A DNA stretch of 64,000 nt, taken from positions 868,001 through 932,000 of the forward strand of contig OY723303.1 in the NCBI GenBank assembly GCA_963210315.1, in the 5' to 3' direction. Made by a program: the position numbers and the translations under genes. The notes beneath the pieces were generated by a model. That model searched no databases, was not told the origin of the DNA, and saw nothing but the letters and a program-made list of their open reading frames with translations. Within the stretch, counting starts at the first letter, position 1. Each line of letters begins with the position of its first letter. Below, piece after piece: positions 21,929-31,979 of the stretch. The DNA comes from Rhynchopus euleeides (taxonomy: Eukaryota; Euglenozoa; Diplonemea; Diplonemida; Diplonemidae).

Positions 21929-23075
21929 CCCGCCCACTGACTTGTGATGTGTTCTGCACACACCCCTCGTCCGTCCCGTGTAATGTGTGTAGTGTACGGC
22001 CTGCATGATGTGTGCATATCTCAAGTGAACCACCGGCAGAGCAGGGCGTGGTTCTGCCGACAAGACGGATCGATGCAGCACGGGGGCGGAATGACCTGCC
22101 TACATACCCTACATCCCCCGACTGCCACCCCCACACCTACATACCGGCACCCCTTGCGGAAGGCACAGGAGGCACCGACCCAACAAGCCAAGCCGAACCT
22201 CGGGATGCAGGTGTCAACACCACACACACACACAAAGCTGCACAATCAGTTCGCACCCTCCCTGCAAACCAAACCCAAATGAGTATGCGCACATCAGACC
22301 AGGTGACAGCCAGGGGTGCCGGTAACTTGATTTCGCCATTTTCCAGCTTTGACCCAAGTACTTCTCGAGGAAAAGGTATCACAAGTTATGTTCGTGGGCA
22401 GGGTTTAAAAAGCTCCTCCTGACCATCAGGGTTTGTTGGTACCGGCACCCCTGGTGGCAGCGGGGGAGCGGGGCATGGGGCCCTTGTCCGCAGTGGCGTT
22501 CCGAAAGAGGAGAGTACGATGATGTCAGTCTGCATATCGCAATGAGTGCAATCGTTTGCAAGAGGTGGCAATCCCTTCGCCCATCCTCAAGTGACGGTGC
22601 CCTCGGGGTGAAACTTTTCAGCCACACGGTGGACCCCCACCCCCTGGAGCGGGGGTCAGAGCGGGGGGGTCTGGACCCCCCATATTGGGAGTCTGCACTG
22701 CCTATTTTCGGTGCCCATACGACCCCAATAGCGGGGTCCATACCCCCGCTCGCGGGGGTCGGACCCTCGTCAGACCCCGCTTTTCCGATATCCCAAAAGG
22801 GTCTACCCCGACGTGCGGGAGTCCACCGTGCAGCTGGGATTCCCCCCCCTCTGCAGTGTGCACTCTCGGGCTCTCTCCATCTAAACACAGTTGCACCCGG
22901 AAACCGCATCCGGGGGCCCCGGTGCACCCCAGTCGGACCGCCGCATGGCACCGGGGCCAGGCGTGAAGCGGGTTGTGGCATTGTACGGTGAGAAGGTGGA
23001 TGCCAAGCCCACTGCCCCTAGCCCGCCTCTCCTGCACACGCCCTGTCGAGAAACCTTGTGCACCACAAAGTTCGC
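21929..23075. other. Intergenic region upstream of the NLR-like gene
   Basis: No gene is supported. It contains a 37-bp dispersed repeat (22169-22205), a CA-rich stretch and, at 22630-22830, overlapping short inverted repeats built from GGGGGTC / GACCCCC. Any promoter or splice-acceptor signal for the NLR-like gene must lie in its right-hand neighbourhood, but no strong pyrimidine tract stands out. Confidence 0.5.
22169..22205 (+). repeat. Dispersed 37-bp repeat, copy 1
   Basis: It shares GAGGCACCGACCCAACA and GAACCTCGGG, at the same spacing, with 47178-47215. Copy 1 lies upstream of the NLR-like gene; copy 2 lies between the two ubiquitin-like/WD40 genes. Confidence 0.6.
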
Positions 23076-23081
23076 TTGGTT

Positions 23082-23212
23082 CACGGTTTGCCCCCCGGCA
23101 GGATCCCGGGAAACCCCGGCCGGGCCCGGAAATTCCGGGCCCGGGACCGGGATTTTGAAATCCCGGCCGGGTCCGGCCGGGGTCCGGCCGGGAATCCCGG
23201 GGGTTCTCAGTC
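23082..23212 (+). repeat. Left terminal inverted repeat with CCCGGG palindromes, copy 1
   Basis: It starts CACGGTTTGCCCCCCGG and continues as alternating CCCGGG, CCGGCCGGG and GGAAATTCC blocks. It pairs imperfectly with 26780-26920. The first 15-16 bases match exactly; the rest match as rearranged palindromic blocks. Confidence 0.8.
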
Positions 23213-25056
23213 TCAGGTCGCTTGGACCGAGGTCATCTCAGACCTATGGCTTTCAGTCCCCAGTTTCAGATTCAGACCTGCTGATCCAGAACCGCACCCT
23301 CTCCTTCCACACCAATTGTATCCACTGCTCATGGGTCCGAGTGACGACGATAGCAATGACGATGGCTCCATAGCAAAGATGGCTACCACTGTCAAAGCTC
23401 ATCTGGAACAGAAACTGTCCCAGATGGAAGTCTCCTGTATAAATACAGGGTTCGGGGTTACCACGAGTGTAACGCAGATACGTGCAGGTGTGTCAAGAGA
23501 GTGTGCAGCTCACAGCAGTTCCGCATCCTCCTGGTTGCTGAACTCCACAGTCCTAGGACGACGAAGAGGACGACGAGGGTCGACGTAGGCTTATCTTACG
23601 CTACGGCAGGGGTGGACTCAGCCACCCCGGGGGCAGGTTGAACAGGTTGTGTGGTTCCACTGATCAACATGTAGGTCGGCCTGTCTGATAAGACTCAGCC
23701 ACCCTGCGGGTCAAGTGATTACAAAAGGGTGCCTATTTGACCAAAAGGCAAAATTTCCTCCCGCCATGCTCCCGTACCACAGAGGCTGTTGTGTTTTGCC
23801 TCTGTGTATGCGTACGTTTTGCGATGACGGGGTGTGGAACCTGGCGTAGACCGAGCTACAACCAGGAACCAACGGCCCAACTCGGCGCCGTGGGTCAATT
23901 TTTGTGAAAAGGCCTTGACCAGAGGCATCCCCCTAACACTAAATTTGCTCTGTTTCACCTGAACCGACCAACCAGGCACCGTGAGGAGGCATCAGAGCCC
24001 CTCGTGGACAGCCGCAGCACCCTTCCTTTACTAACGTCAGGTTCACCACTAGCACGAAGCATCACTGTTTTACGTCAGGTATGGCAAATGCCCACCCAAG
24101 GAAGTCGAGGAGTTTGAGCCGTTGGAAGTTACCAGAGGGACAAGCAAGAGGGATCTGCAAGCAGTGATGTCTGTTGTACCCTTGGACCACATTAAACTCA
24201 AACTGAACCCTCAGTCGTCCTTGATCGCCCGACAAGGTTCCTTTCAGCTTTCTAACAGATGGGTACTGCAACTGTCCAACTATCTACAGACTCACATCCC
24301 AGAAGGTGCAGTCCAGGTTCCACAGAGCAAATTAAATGTTAGCATTTCTGCACAACTACCGGTACGCAAATCGCAGCGGCGGTGGAAGTGACTGACTCGA
24401 AAACGGCGAGGTATCAGTCTTGACGCTGGAAAATTCCGTTCGGAAATACCAAACACATCCACAGAAAGTGGAAGGAATGGGCGCCAAGATGATGCGAACG
24501 ATTTTTGGGGGGGGGGGGGGGGTGGACTGCTCTGTATCGTGATACCCGCGAGGGCAACCAAATGCAGAACAGGGAGGCACAGGCGCACACACGAAGGCAG
24601 CACACAAGTGGCAAGTGGCAGGGGCTGGGGTCTGGGGCTGGGGCGCCGCGCGATTCGCTTCTCCTGACTTTCTGATCCGGCAAACTACAAACACAAAAGC
24701 AGTACATGCACTGCAACAACAACCTCCGAAGGGAGCCACAATACCCTCGTGACTCCAAAGCAGCTGATGGCATCGGAGGGCAATCAGCATCATACGACGT
24801 CTCACAGCTGCAGAACAAGACGTCAGACACAGACAGCAAGGAATACGATATACACACACACGGACGCACACACTGTGCCGGACAAATCACTCCTCATCGT
24901 CACTCTCAGCGTCATTCACACGGAGTGACGGGAATGTCCGCCGGAAGCCACACTCCTTGCCGTACGCACCTCGCACATCTTGATTGATGGCCAAGAGCGA
25001 GAGCTTTGCGTGGGAGTCGCGGGACATAGCACTCCGGCACACGGGGATGGCTTGCA

Positions 25057-26544
25057 TCATGACGCCGTGTGTGTCTGGGGGTCGCTCTGCACACTTCTTT
25101 GGTGGTCCCGCCACTTGTTCTGCTTTTTCGCGTCACCAAACACGTAGTTCGTGAGGTGGAAGAAGTCGAGCAGGGGGTCCTCGGCGGCCTTCATCATCCG
25201 ACGAACATCGGAAAGGGTGTTGTTCAGCAGGTGAGCCAGGCAGGATACGTACGGGATGTGAGCCTCTCCTGCTAGGTCGCGCGACATCTTCACGTTCGAC
25301 CCACCACGATCGCTGCGCACGACCCTCACCTGTTCAATCCCCACACCGACAGCAGCGAGAGATTCCTCCAGCGCGGTGCGCACCGTAAGACCTGTAAACG
25401 GGACATCCGAATACTGTAGCGGCAGCGCAACGGACGTTGTAGCGGTCTGTGCAATGAACAACACGACATTCTGACCCTGGATCGTCGAACCACAGTCGTG
25501 GACGATGCTCAGATCTTGTCCTGCGAGCATATCGGCAATCGTGTCGAGGTGGTTGTCGTAGACGGTCGCCCCGCTCCTCTGCCAGACCTTCTGCATGTTG
25601 ACGTCTTCTGGGATGGTGAGCCCAGAGACGGCACGGAAGACCTGCGTCGCGCCACGAAACGAGAGCCCTGCCATCGTGCACACCTCCAGCAGCGTTTCCC
25701 GGACGTTGGAGTTTGCTGGTGCGGGTCGGTTGCTCGAAGGTGTGGATCGGTCGGCTGCTGGTGTGGATCGGTCGGCTGCTGGTGTGGATGCGTCACGGTT
25801 TGGCGTTGAGGCGTCGACTGGGGTCGTTGCATTGCGACCGTGGCCCTTCGTACCCACGTGGCTCGTGAGGTCGTGCCTGTCGACGCCGGGTGCAAACGCC
25901 CACTTGCACGGAGCACACACGGGCACCTCCTGCTCGTCGCAGCATCTCGCCGTGGCCTTCGCGAACCTGTACCCGTCGGTCGTGGCCTCCGCTTTCGTCT
26001 TGACTGAAAGCCACTTGAACTCGGAGAAGCGGGTCGACAAAGACTGGGCAGGCTGCAGCTTCGGGGGGGTCAGGTCAGCTTGGCTGCTGAGGCTCTCGGC
26101 GAGGGCGGCCTTTGCCGGGCGGCGCAACTTCCCCGTCGGCGTGCGCAAGGCCACTGCGCTGGCGGCGAGCTCCTTCTTCTTCCGTCCGAGAGCAATCAGG
26201 CGGGCGATCTTCGGCATGAGGGGGGCTTTCTCATTCTCTGTGAGGACCCCTTCAGCGACGGCCAAATCGATCAGCGGCTGCCTCTTCCGCTTCACCTCCT
26301 TCAGCACCGCCTCAATGGCGTCGTCGATGTCGTCGTCGTCGTTGTCAGTGGTGGGGTCCGGTTCCGGGGCCGCTACCTCCGCCTTGCCTCGGCGAGGTTG
26401 CTTGCGGCTCTTGCCGCCGTCGCCATCGCTGTCGCCGTCATCCGCATCATCCCTCGCCCTCTTCCCTCCTTTCTGCCCTGGTGCTGCATCACCAACGAGC
26501 AGGAAGGAAAAAAAAATGAGGAGTAACAAAAGAGTACGGTGCAT
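25057..26544 (-). CDS. hAT-like transposase, C-terminally short
   Basis: This would catalyse movement of the surrounding element. From the ATG at 26544 it has 495 residues. The first 20 (MHRTLLLLLIFFSFLLVGDA) look like a signal peptide, which is odd for a nuclear enzyme. A basic/acidic region follows (KGGKRARDDADDGDSDGDGG), then a BED-like zinc finger (CAPC then HVGTKGH, residues about 213-236). An RNase-H-like core comes next: VHDCGSTIQGQN (first Asp), SDRGGSNVKMSR (second Asp) and CLAHLLNNTL, the C-x2-H signature of hAT enzymes. The frame stops about 40 residues after that motif. The helical insertion, third acidic residue and dimerisation tail are missing from it. A neighbouring minus frame is open from 25114 to 24887, so a late frameshift or intron is possible. 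An alternative ATG at 26691 lies upstream of a C-run and probable splice acceptor. Confidence 0.75.
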   Translation of the reverse strand: MHRTLLLLLIFFSFLLVGDAAPGQKGGKRARDDADDGDSDGDGGKSRKQPRRGKAEVAAPEPDPTTDNDDDDIDDAIEAVLKEVKRKRQPLIDLAVAEGVLTENEKAPLMPKIARLIALGRKKKELAASAVALRTPTGKLRRPAKAALAESLSSQADLTPPKLQPAQSLSTRFSEFKWLSVKTKAEATTDGYRFAKATARCCDEQEVPVCAPCKWAFAPGVDRHDLTSHVGTKGHGRNATTPVDASTPNRDASTPAADRSTPAADRSTPSSNRPAPANSNVRETLLEVCTMAGLSFRGATQVFRAVSGLTIPEDVNMQKVWQRSGATVYDNHLDTIADMLAGQDLSIVHDCGSTIQGQNVVLFIAQTATTSVALPLQYSDVPFTGLTVRTALEESLAAVGVGIEQVRVVRSDRGGSNVKMSRDLAGEAHIPYVSCLAHLLNNTLSDVRRMMKAAEDPLLDFFHLTNYVFGDAKKQNKWRDHQRSVQSDPQTHTAS

Positions 26545-26567
26545 GTTTGCTGTTGTGGAAGGTTTCT

Positions 26568-26620
26568 CTGCCGGGTGTGTGTATGCGGCGCAGTTACGTG
26601 GGGGGGGGGGGGGGGGGCGG
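26568..26620 (-). promoter_or_regulatory. C-run and splice-acceptor AG before the transposase ATG
   Basis: In the sense direction a run of about 18 C is followed by CACACACCCGGCAG at 26569-26568, and the ATG at 26544 lies 23 nt further on. This matches the arrangement at host genes here and favours 26544 over the upstream ATG at 26691. Confidence 0.5.
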
Positions 26621-26779
26621 GGTTGTGGGGTCCAAGTCACGTGCGGTATATGTGAGGTGAAATAGTCGGGTCCAGCAAAAACTAATGACATCGGGTGGAT
26701 CGCAAAGGGGAAGGGGGCAACGGCAGCGTGCAATGTGCAATGTGCAAAACTCTCAAGTCATCTTACCACCCACCTACAC

Positions 26780-26920
26780 CTGACCCCGGGATACCCCGGG
26801 GTCATCCCGGGATTTCCCGGCCGGGATCCCGGGATTCCCGGCCGGGAAATCCCGGGAATCCCGGAATTTCCCGGAACCCGGCCGGGCCCGCCCGGGATCC
26901 CGCCCGGGGGGCAAACCGTG
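26780..26920 (-). repeat. Right terminal inverted repeat with CCCGGG palindromes, copy 1
   Basis: It ends GGGGGGCAAACCGTG. The interior consists of TCCCGGGAT and CCCGGCCGGG blocks. The same sequence, nearly unchanged, forms the right end of the second copy at 34290-34427. Confidence 0.8.
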
Positions 26921-26926
26921 TTGGTT

Positions 26927-29900
26927 ATGGCACATGCAGACTACTTCTGTTGATGTGTATGGCACGGAGGAGGCATTATCTGCCCAAACCCAACGGGCGG
27001 TGGGCGGGGCACCTTCTATAGCCCGTCAACTGTTGATATGCAGGCGCTGCTTGGTGAAGGGGCACCCAAGTGGGTGGGGGACGGCAACGACGACAAGAAG
27101 CAACACAAGCAGCTAAGGCGAGGCAAGCGCTAATATGTGGTGGCACAACAGGGCAACCACACCGCGACATTTGATGACGACGAAGGGGCACCCGAGTGGG
27201 TGAGAGACGACGTCGACACCGGGATGGTGACCCCGAGGCTGCAGCAAAGGGGGCGGGTGTACCGAAGGGGGTAAAGGTGAAGGCGGGCGATCACAGCGAT
27301 ACATCCCTAACTCTGGAAAAGAGCCCAGCAGCCTGCGTGGCACACCTTGCCCTGGACCGCCGTCTGGGAAATTGTGTCGATGTGAAGGCTTCGGCCAGCA
27401 ACGGCCTCAGTAGTCAAGCGGGTGGCCAAACGATTCTTCAACGAACTGGCTCATAGGGGGTGTGATCGTATGAGGTTGCGGCCTCCTCCAGAAGCGCAGA
27501 GACTCATTGGAGGGTCGGCACTTTGGACATCGCTCTTAGATGCATTAGAGTGCAGCACAGGTACACGGCGGTTTGAGGTAAGTCTGGCATTGCACTGACA
27601 GGACGTGCAGGAATGGCAATCAGTGAGTGTATAGCTCTCCTCCGGTCCTCCACCAGTAGTCTGCAACTCGAGGCATTGTCCGAAGGGCTCCCGGTGCCTG
27701 ATCGAACTGTGCTCCGTGAATGTCGGGTGGCACGGTAATGGGTTGCCGCACACGGGACGCTCGTGCCTTGGGCCCTTTCCTTCCACGACCTAGGCCAAGG
27801 ACAATGGTGCTTACAGACATGTCGGTAACGATGATGGTGCAGTCGTGTGAAGAGGTTTGCTTCCAACGATACTGCATTGAAGTACGATACACACAGGCTA
27901 TCTCACGAACACCTCTGCGGGTACGAACTGGTTGAGATGCTGATCGAGTGTCCGACGACTGGAAGTCACTCGCTGTGGAACTGAAAGAAGGACACAGTCT
28001 GGACTGAGGGACATTCATGTGCATCATCGTAGATCGTGCGGCAGCACGTTCCCAACAGCGCCTAATTCCCTACATGCCTCCCCACATCGACTGCACTGAA
28101 CGGGAGCTGCCCGGATGTGCCGTGCAAGTGTAGCATTTACGCGTGACGTCAACGGTACGGTTTAATTTACAAGGGTACCAAAAACCACAAAAACTCCAAG
28201 CCCGCGGACAACGCGGAAACCCCTCAACTATACATATCTGCAAACCCGGTCAGAACTTCAGGAAAAGCTGATCGAAGCGCGCGCTGTGGCTCACATTACA
28301 ACCTCCAATCATCCGTGCACTCTGGGATCACCATCCCCACAGAGGCAACTGTGCATAAGGTGTGGCAGGTGGCCGACATGCACCCTGCGCACAAGGCGTA
28401 GAGGCAGCGTGATGCCGGTGCATAGTGTGCCTCCTTTGTTGTGAGGCTCTGAGCGAAGGGTGGCAGTCAGCCGCGACATACGACCTCCGCACGAGGTGCA
28501 GGGGCGTGTGTGCAGGGGGTTCGAAGCCACAGGGATGTGCACACAGTGTACCAGAAGGCAGGTCCCTTGCCTCGTCCTGCACATCACCCGAGAGCACGCT
28601 CTCCGTGGTGATGCAAGCCATCCCACTGATGTGCAGTGCCATGGCACAGCTCTCACTCATGGCGATACCAAGACATGTCGGATACATACACCAATAGCAA
28701 GCAGTGCGGCTTCCGTTGGCCCTTTCCGCGACCGCCCCAACAACAGGTCCCGACACACACGACGGACAGGACGGATGGAATATCCACGTGTGAGATGGTC
28801 ACTATCCCACAGGGAGGGCACGTGTTCCCCCTGGGAGAACGTAGGCTGACGTAGGCTGATTGGAGTATACTGCAGTACGCGGGTCGGCCGGAGGCCTGGG
28901 GGCGCGAAGCGCCCCGACGCGGAGCGGGACGACTGTGGGACCATGGAATATCCCCAGGTGTCGCGGAGCGGGACGACCATGGGACAGATATGATAACCTA
29001 CGTTCTCCCAGGGGGAACACGTGCCCTCCCTGTGGGATAGTGACCATCTCACACGTGGGATATCCCATCCGTCCTGTCCACCGTGCAGCAGGGGGCGAGA
29101 AGCATGCAGACAATATCCACTGGCTTTGGGCTTAGTTTTCCCCCCGCAAATGCTGGCAACGTGACCCAGGGGGCGAGTCCACATCATCGACACCGGGTGG
29201 GACGCGTTCCTTCCAAGGGTGGAGGCTTGCCGTTTGCCACAGGAGGGACCCCCCTATCCGCCCTGGGGGATGCATAGAGCCCAGCTCCGACCTCTTGGGG
29301 GAAGGGCGGAGGTTTTAGCATCCCCACAGGACGAAGCAAATCGCAGCCCTACTGAAGGAGCCACTTCAGGGAGACGCCACGCCGCCCTGGGGGGAGCAAC
29401 GCTTGGCTGCCACTCTTAGTGATCCAAGGATGCCGGCAAGTGTGCGGGACACCTTGCGGTTGGTGGTGCCGGGATGAGCAGTGCCCATATATATCATGCG
29501 GCCCAATATCTATCTCGGAAGAGTGATCTTCGAGTGGTGATGATGCTCGCCACCACCCATAATATCCCGCGCGCAATGCCTCGAGTAAGCCAACAGACAG
29601 ATGAGTCAGTGGCGCGGCTTCCCTCAACGCTCCGGCGACTTGTCTAGGGAAAGTGTGCGTGTGCCAAAGTCTTCAGGGTGTACTCCGGGTGAGCGGTATA
29701 CGAGGGTCAAGCAAAAGCTTCATGCCGAGGCCACCCCCGATAGGCTTGTCCCTGTTGCACGCGTTTGTCGCTCTGGAGGCAAAGATGTGCGTCCTTAGTG
29801 ACAGTTGCCGGCAAGCAGAAGAACGAGGACAGCAGGGGGGTGTTTGCACCACACCGAGGAGGGATAGATGAAAAGGCCCTTCGCGTGCCACGGAGAAGGT

Positions 29901-31973
29901 ATTTCACGAATCTGGAGTTCACAAGTGGAGGGGTGATCCCTTCACAGGGTAGCGCACACACCAACCTCGGCCCTGCACGGCATAGAAGGGGGCGTCACAA
30001 AGGAGACTAAAGACAAGGGGGTGCGGCCTGCTTGCGGGGTCGGCCACGTGCCCCCGATCACCTGAAGCTTGACGCGATAAAGATTTGCTGCTGCGAAACT
30101 GCGAGGGGCATCTGTTGGAAGGGGGCAATGGCAGCAGTGGATAATGGGGTCTGCCTTGGGTCCCAGTTGTCACACGAAGAAGGCGATGGGCCGAACGTCT
30201 GAGGGACTATGAACAGACCACGCCAATAAATGCTGATCGCATGTGGCGACATCGTGTCGAAGGCACCGCGGCGGGCGGTCGAGGACGGGCTGTTCCGGTG
30301 CGGGGCAAAAAACAGTTGGGACGGGTACTGGCAGGGAGCGTCCCGTGGACCAGCTGCACCGTTTCGTGGTGTGTTGTGTGGCGGAGCGCGGCTGGCTGAG
30401 GTGGGCTTTCCGGCACCAAAAGAGGCCAAGGGCGACCCGGTGGTGGGTATCATGGGAAGCTGCAGGGCAGCGGGGACCTGGACCGGGCGTTGCCGTCGGA
30501 GGGTGCAGGGCGCGCGGACGGCAGGGATGCTGGTGATACAGAGGCGCTGCTGCGCTGCACTGCGATGGTGCGCTCAGTCGATGCGACACCGTCCTGTGTG
30601 GAGGGTGTTGACATGGGTGACCGACCGAGTGAGGCAGACCTCTGGTACTGGACGGCGGGGTGGCAGCTGCCGACCTACCACCACAAGGCGGTGCAGGCCG
30701 CAGAACCGCGGTGCTGCGGGAGGAGGACGTGCGGCTGACCGCCGTGGCGCACGGGGTTGGTGCAGTTCACGAGGCTCAACCGAGGGCGCTGGTGCGCGTG
30801 CCTTGCAGCGCTCGGGAAGTCAACCATATCCCTGAGAAGCGACGCACCCCAGGCCGCAGGGCACCAACAATGAAGCAGAGCCCGGGGTGCTTGCGGCATC
30901 TCATTGCGGAGAGAGGGGTGGCTGGCTATCTACGGCTACAACACGTTGGTTGGGGTGCAAGTGCACGGACGACACCACTGCAAACCGCGCTGGTTAACCA
31001 CCACCGCAAAGCTCAGCAGTTGTTCAAGCAGGTGTAAGAGACCCCCACCCGACTGTGACTCCAGCGCGTGTACCGGAATCACAACGGGCAAGCTGAAATA
31101 CTGGCCCGGCAGGCAGTATTAGAATCAGCCGCAGTGCAACGGCGTGGAAGCACACCGGAAGCTCCGGTGTAGAGTCACGGGAGGAGTCATTCCCGGCCCA
31201 AACCAATGGACGGCGGGCGGGACACCTTCTATCGCCCATCAACGGGGGTGCCGGGCGGACGTGCCAGGCGGTGGCCATGAAGGGAGAAGCAGGTGTCCGG
31301 TGATGTGGGCCACCGGGGTGTGGGTGTGGGTGCGACGGCGGCGGGAGGAGCACGTCACTGCCTGTGGTGTGCGGGACGGGGCGCACGAGCCGGAAGTTGG
31401 AGGAGATGCCGGTGCGTGATGCGAGCAGGGCGGTGGAGCTACCTGCCCCCGGGTAGCTTCACCCGCTTGTCAAGCCGACGCGACATCACATGTGACGGAG
31501 GGAAACCCTGTGGACGTCGCCACCGGAATCGCCCCTTGCGGTGCTCGTGAACAAAGTCGATTAATGAATCCCCCCAGACGTATGGCGCCTAGTCTTTCCA
31601 GGACCTTCTGACAGACGAACGAGACAGTGGGATGCATCCGCATCTCAGTGGCACGTGAGGGGCATGTCACACATGCATCACGCACAACTCAGCATCACAT
31701 GGTTGTTGCCGAGGCGGAGCCCTGCTGGACGGAGGTTCTTCTGACCGTGGGCCACAAGGTCACGCAGGCCGCAGGCCGGCTTGCTGTATGCGGGCACACG
31801 CGCCGGACCCGTGGAAGCGCGGGACCCCCTGGTGGGAGGCGTTCATGACGAGGCAGCAGGGCCGCCTCCCGAGTACTCAGAAGTGAAGTGTGCATGGAAG
31901 GGGGGGTCATGCGACGCCCGCCCCCCGCCCCACCCCACCCCGTGTATTTTCCCAGAACGCCAGACGCAACAGC
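26927..31973. other. Five-kb stretch between the two TIR elements, degenerate and unidentified
   Basis: No intact gene is supported. Some short segments look like decayed coding sequence: 27050-27230 holds two related blocks each reading like EGAP(K/E)WV, and 30230-31040 has longish open frames without recognisable motifs. A roughly 50-bp block (CACCTTCTAT, C/GCCC, TCAAC) near 26995-27030 recurs in the same orientation near 31206-31245. A hairpin lies at 28764-29079. I cannot name the source of this material. Confidence 0.45.
28764..29079. repeat. Fold-back element, 82-bp arms around a 150-bp loop
   Basis: The left arm (28764-28845) starts GGACAGGACGGATGG and ends CTGGGAGAACGTAGG. The right arm (28997-29079) is its reverse complement with one to three differences. 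The loop contains two diverged copies of GCGGAGCGGGACGAC and two of ATGGAATATCC/ACCATGG-like strings. It contains no gene. It could be a fold-back transposon, or give a hairpin RNA if transcribed. Confidence 0.8.
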
Positions 31974-31979
31974 GTTACT

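Larger units (their letters stand above)
23082..26920 (-). mobile_element. TIR DNA transposon, copy 1 (3.84 kb), hAT-like, 6-bp target duplication
   Basis: The ends are CACGGTTTGCCCCCC at 23082 and its reverse complement ending at 26920. Both sides are flanked by TTGGTT (23076-23081 and 26921-26926), a perfect 6-bp target duplication. About 120-150 bp inside each end is packed with CCCGGGAT / CCGGCCGGG palindromes, likely transposase-binding subterminal repeats. The right part carries the transposase gene (minus strand). The left 1.5 kb (23082-24600) is non-coding and shared at high identity with the second copy at 31980. Canonical hAT elements make 8-bp duplications, so the 6-bp length is unusual. 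Confidence 0.87.

Noticed and set aside
19481-21940. Long plus-strand frame opposite the NLR-like gene
   Set aside because: It mirrors the coding strand's GC-rich third positions and shows no family motif; it is a shadow.
26990-31245. Long terminal repeat pair
   Set aside because: The shared blocks are only about 50 bp and imperfect, with no recognisable coding domains between them.
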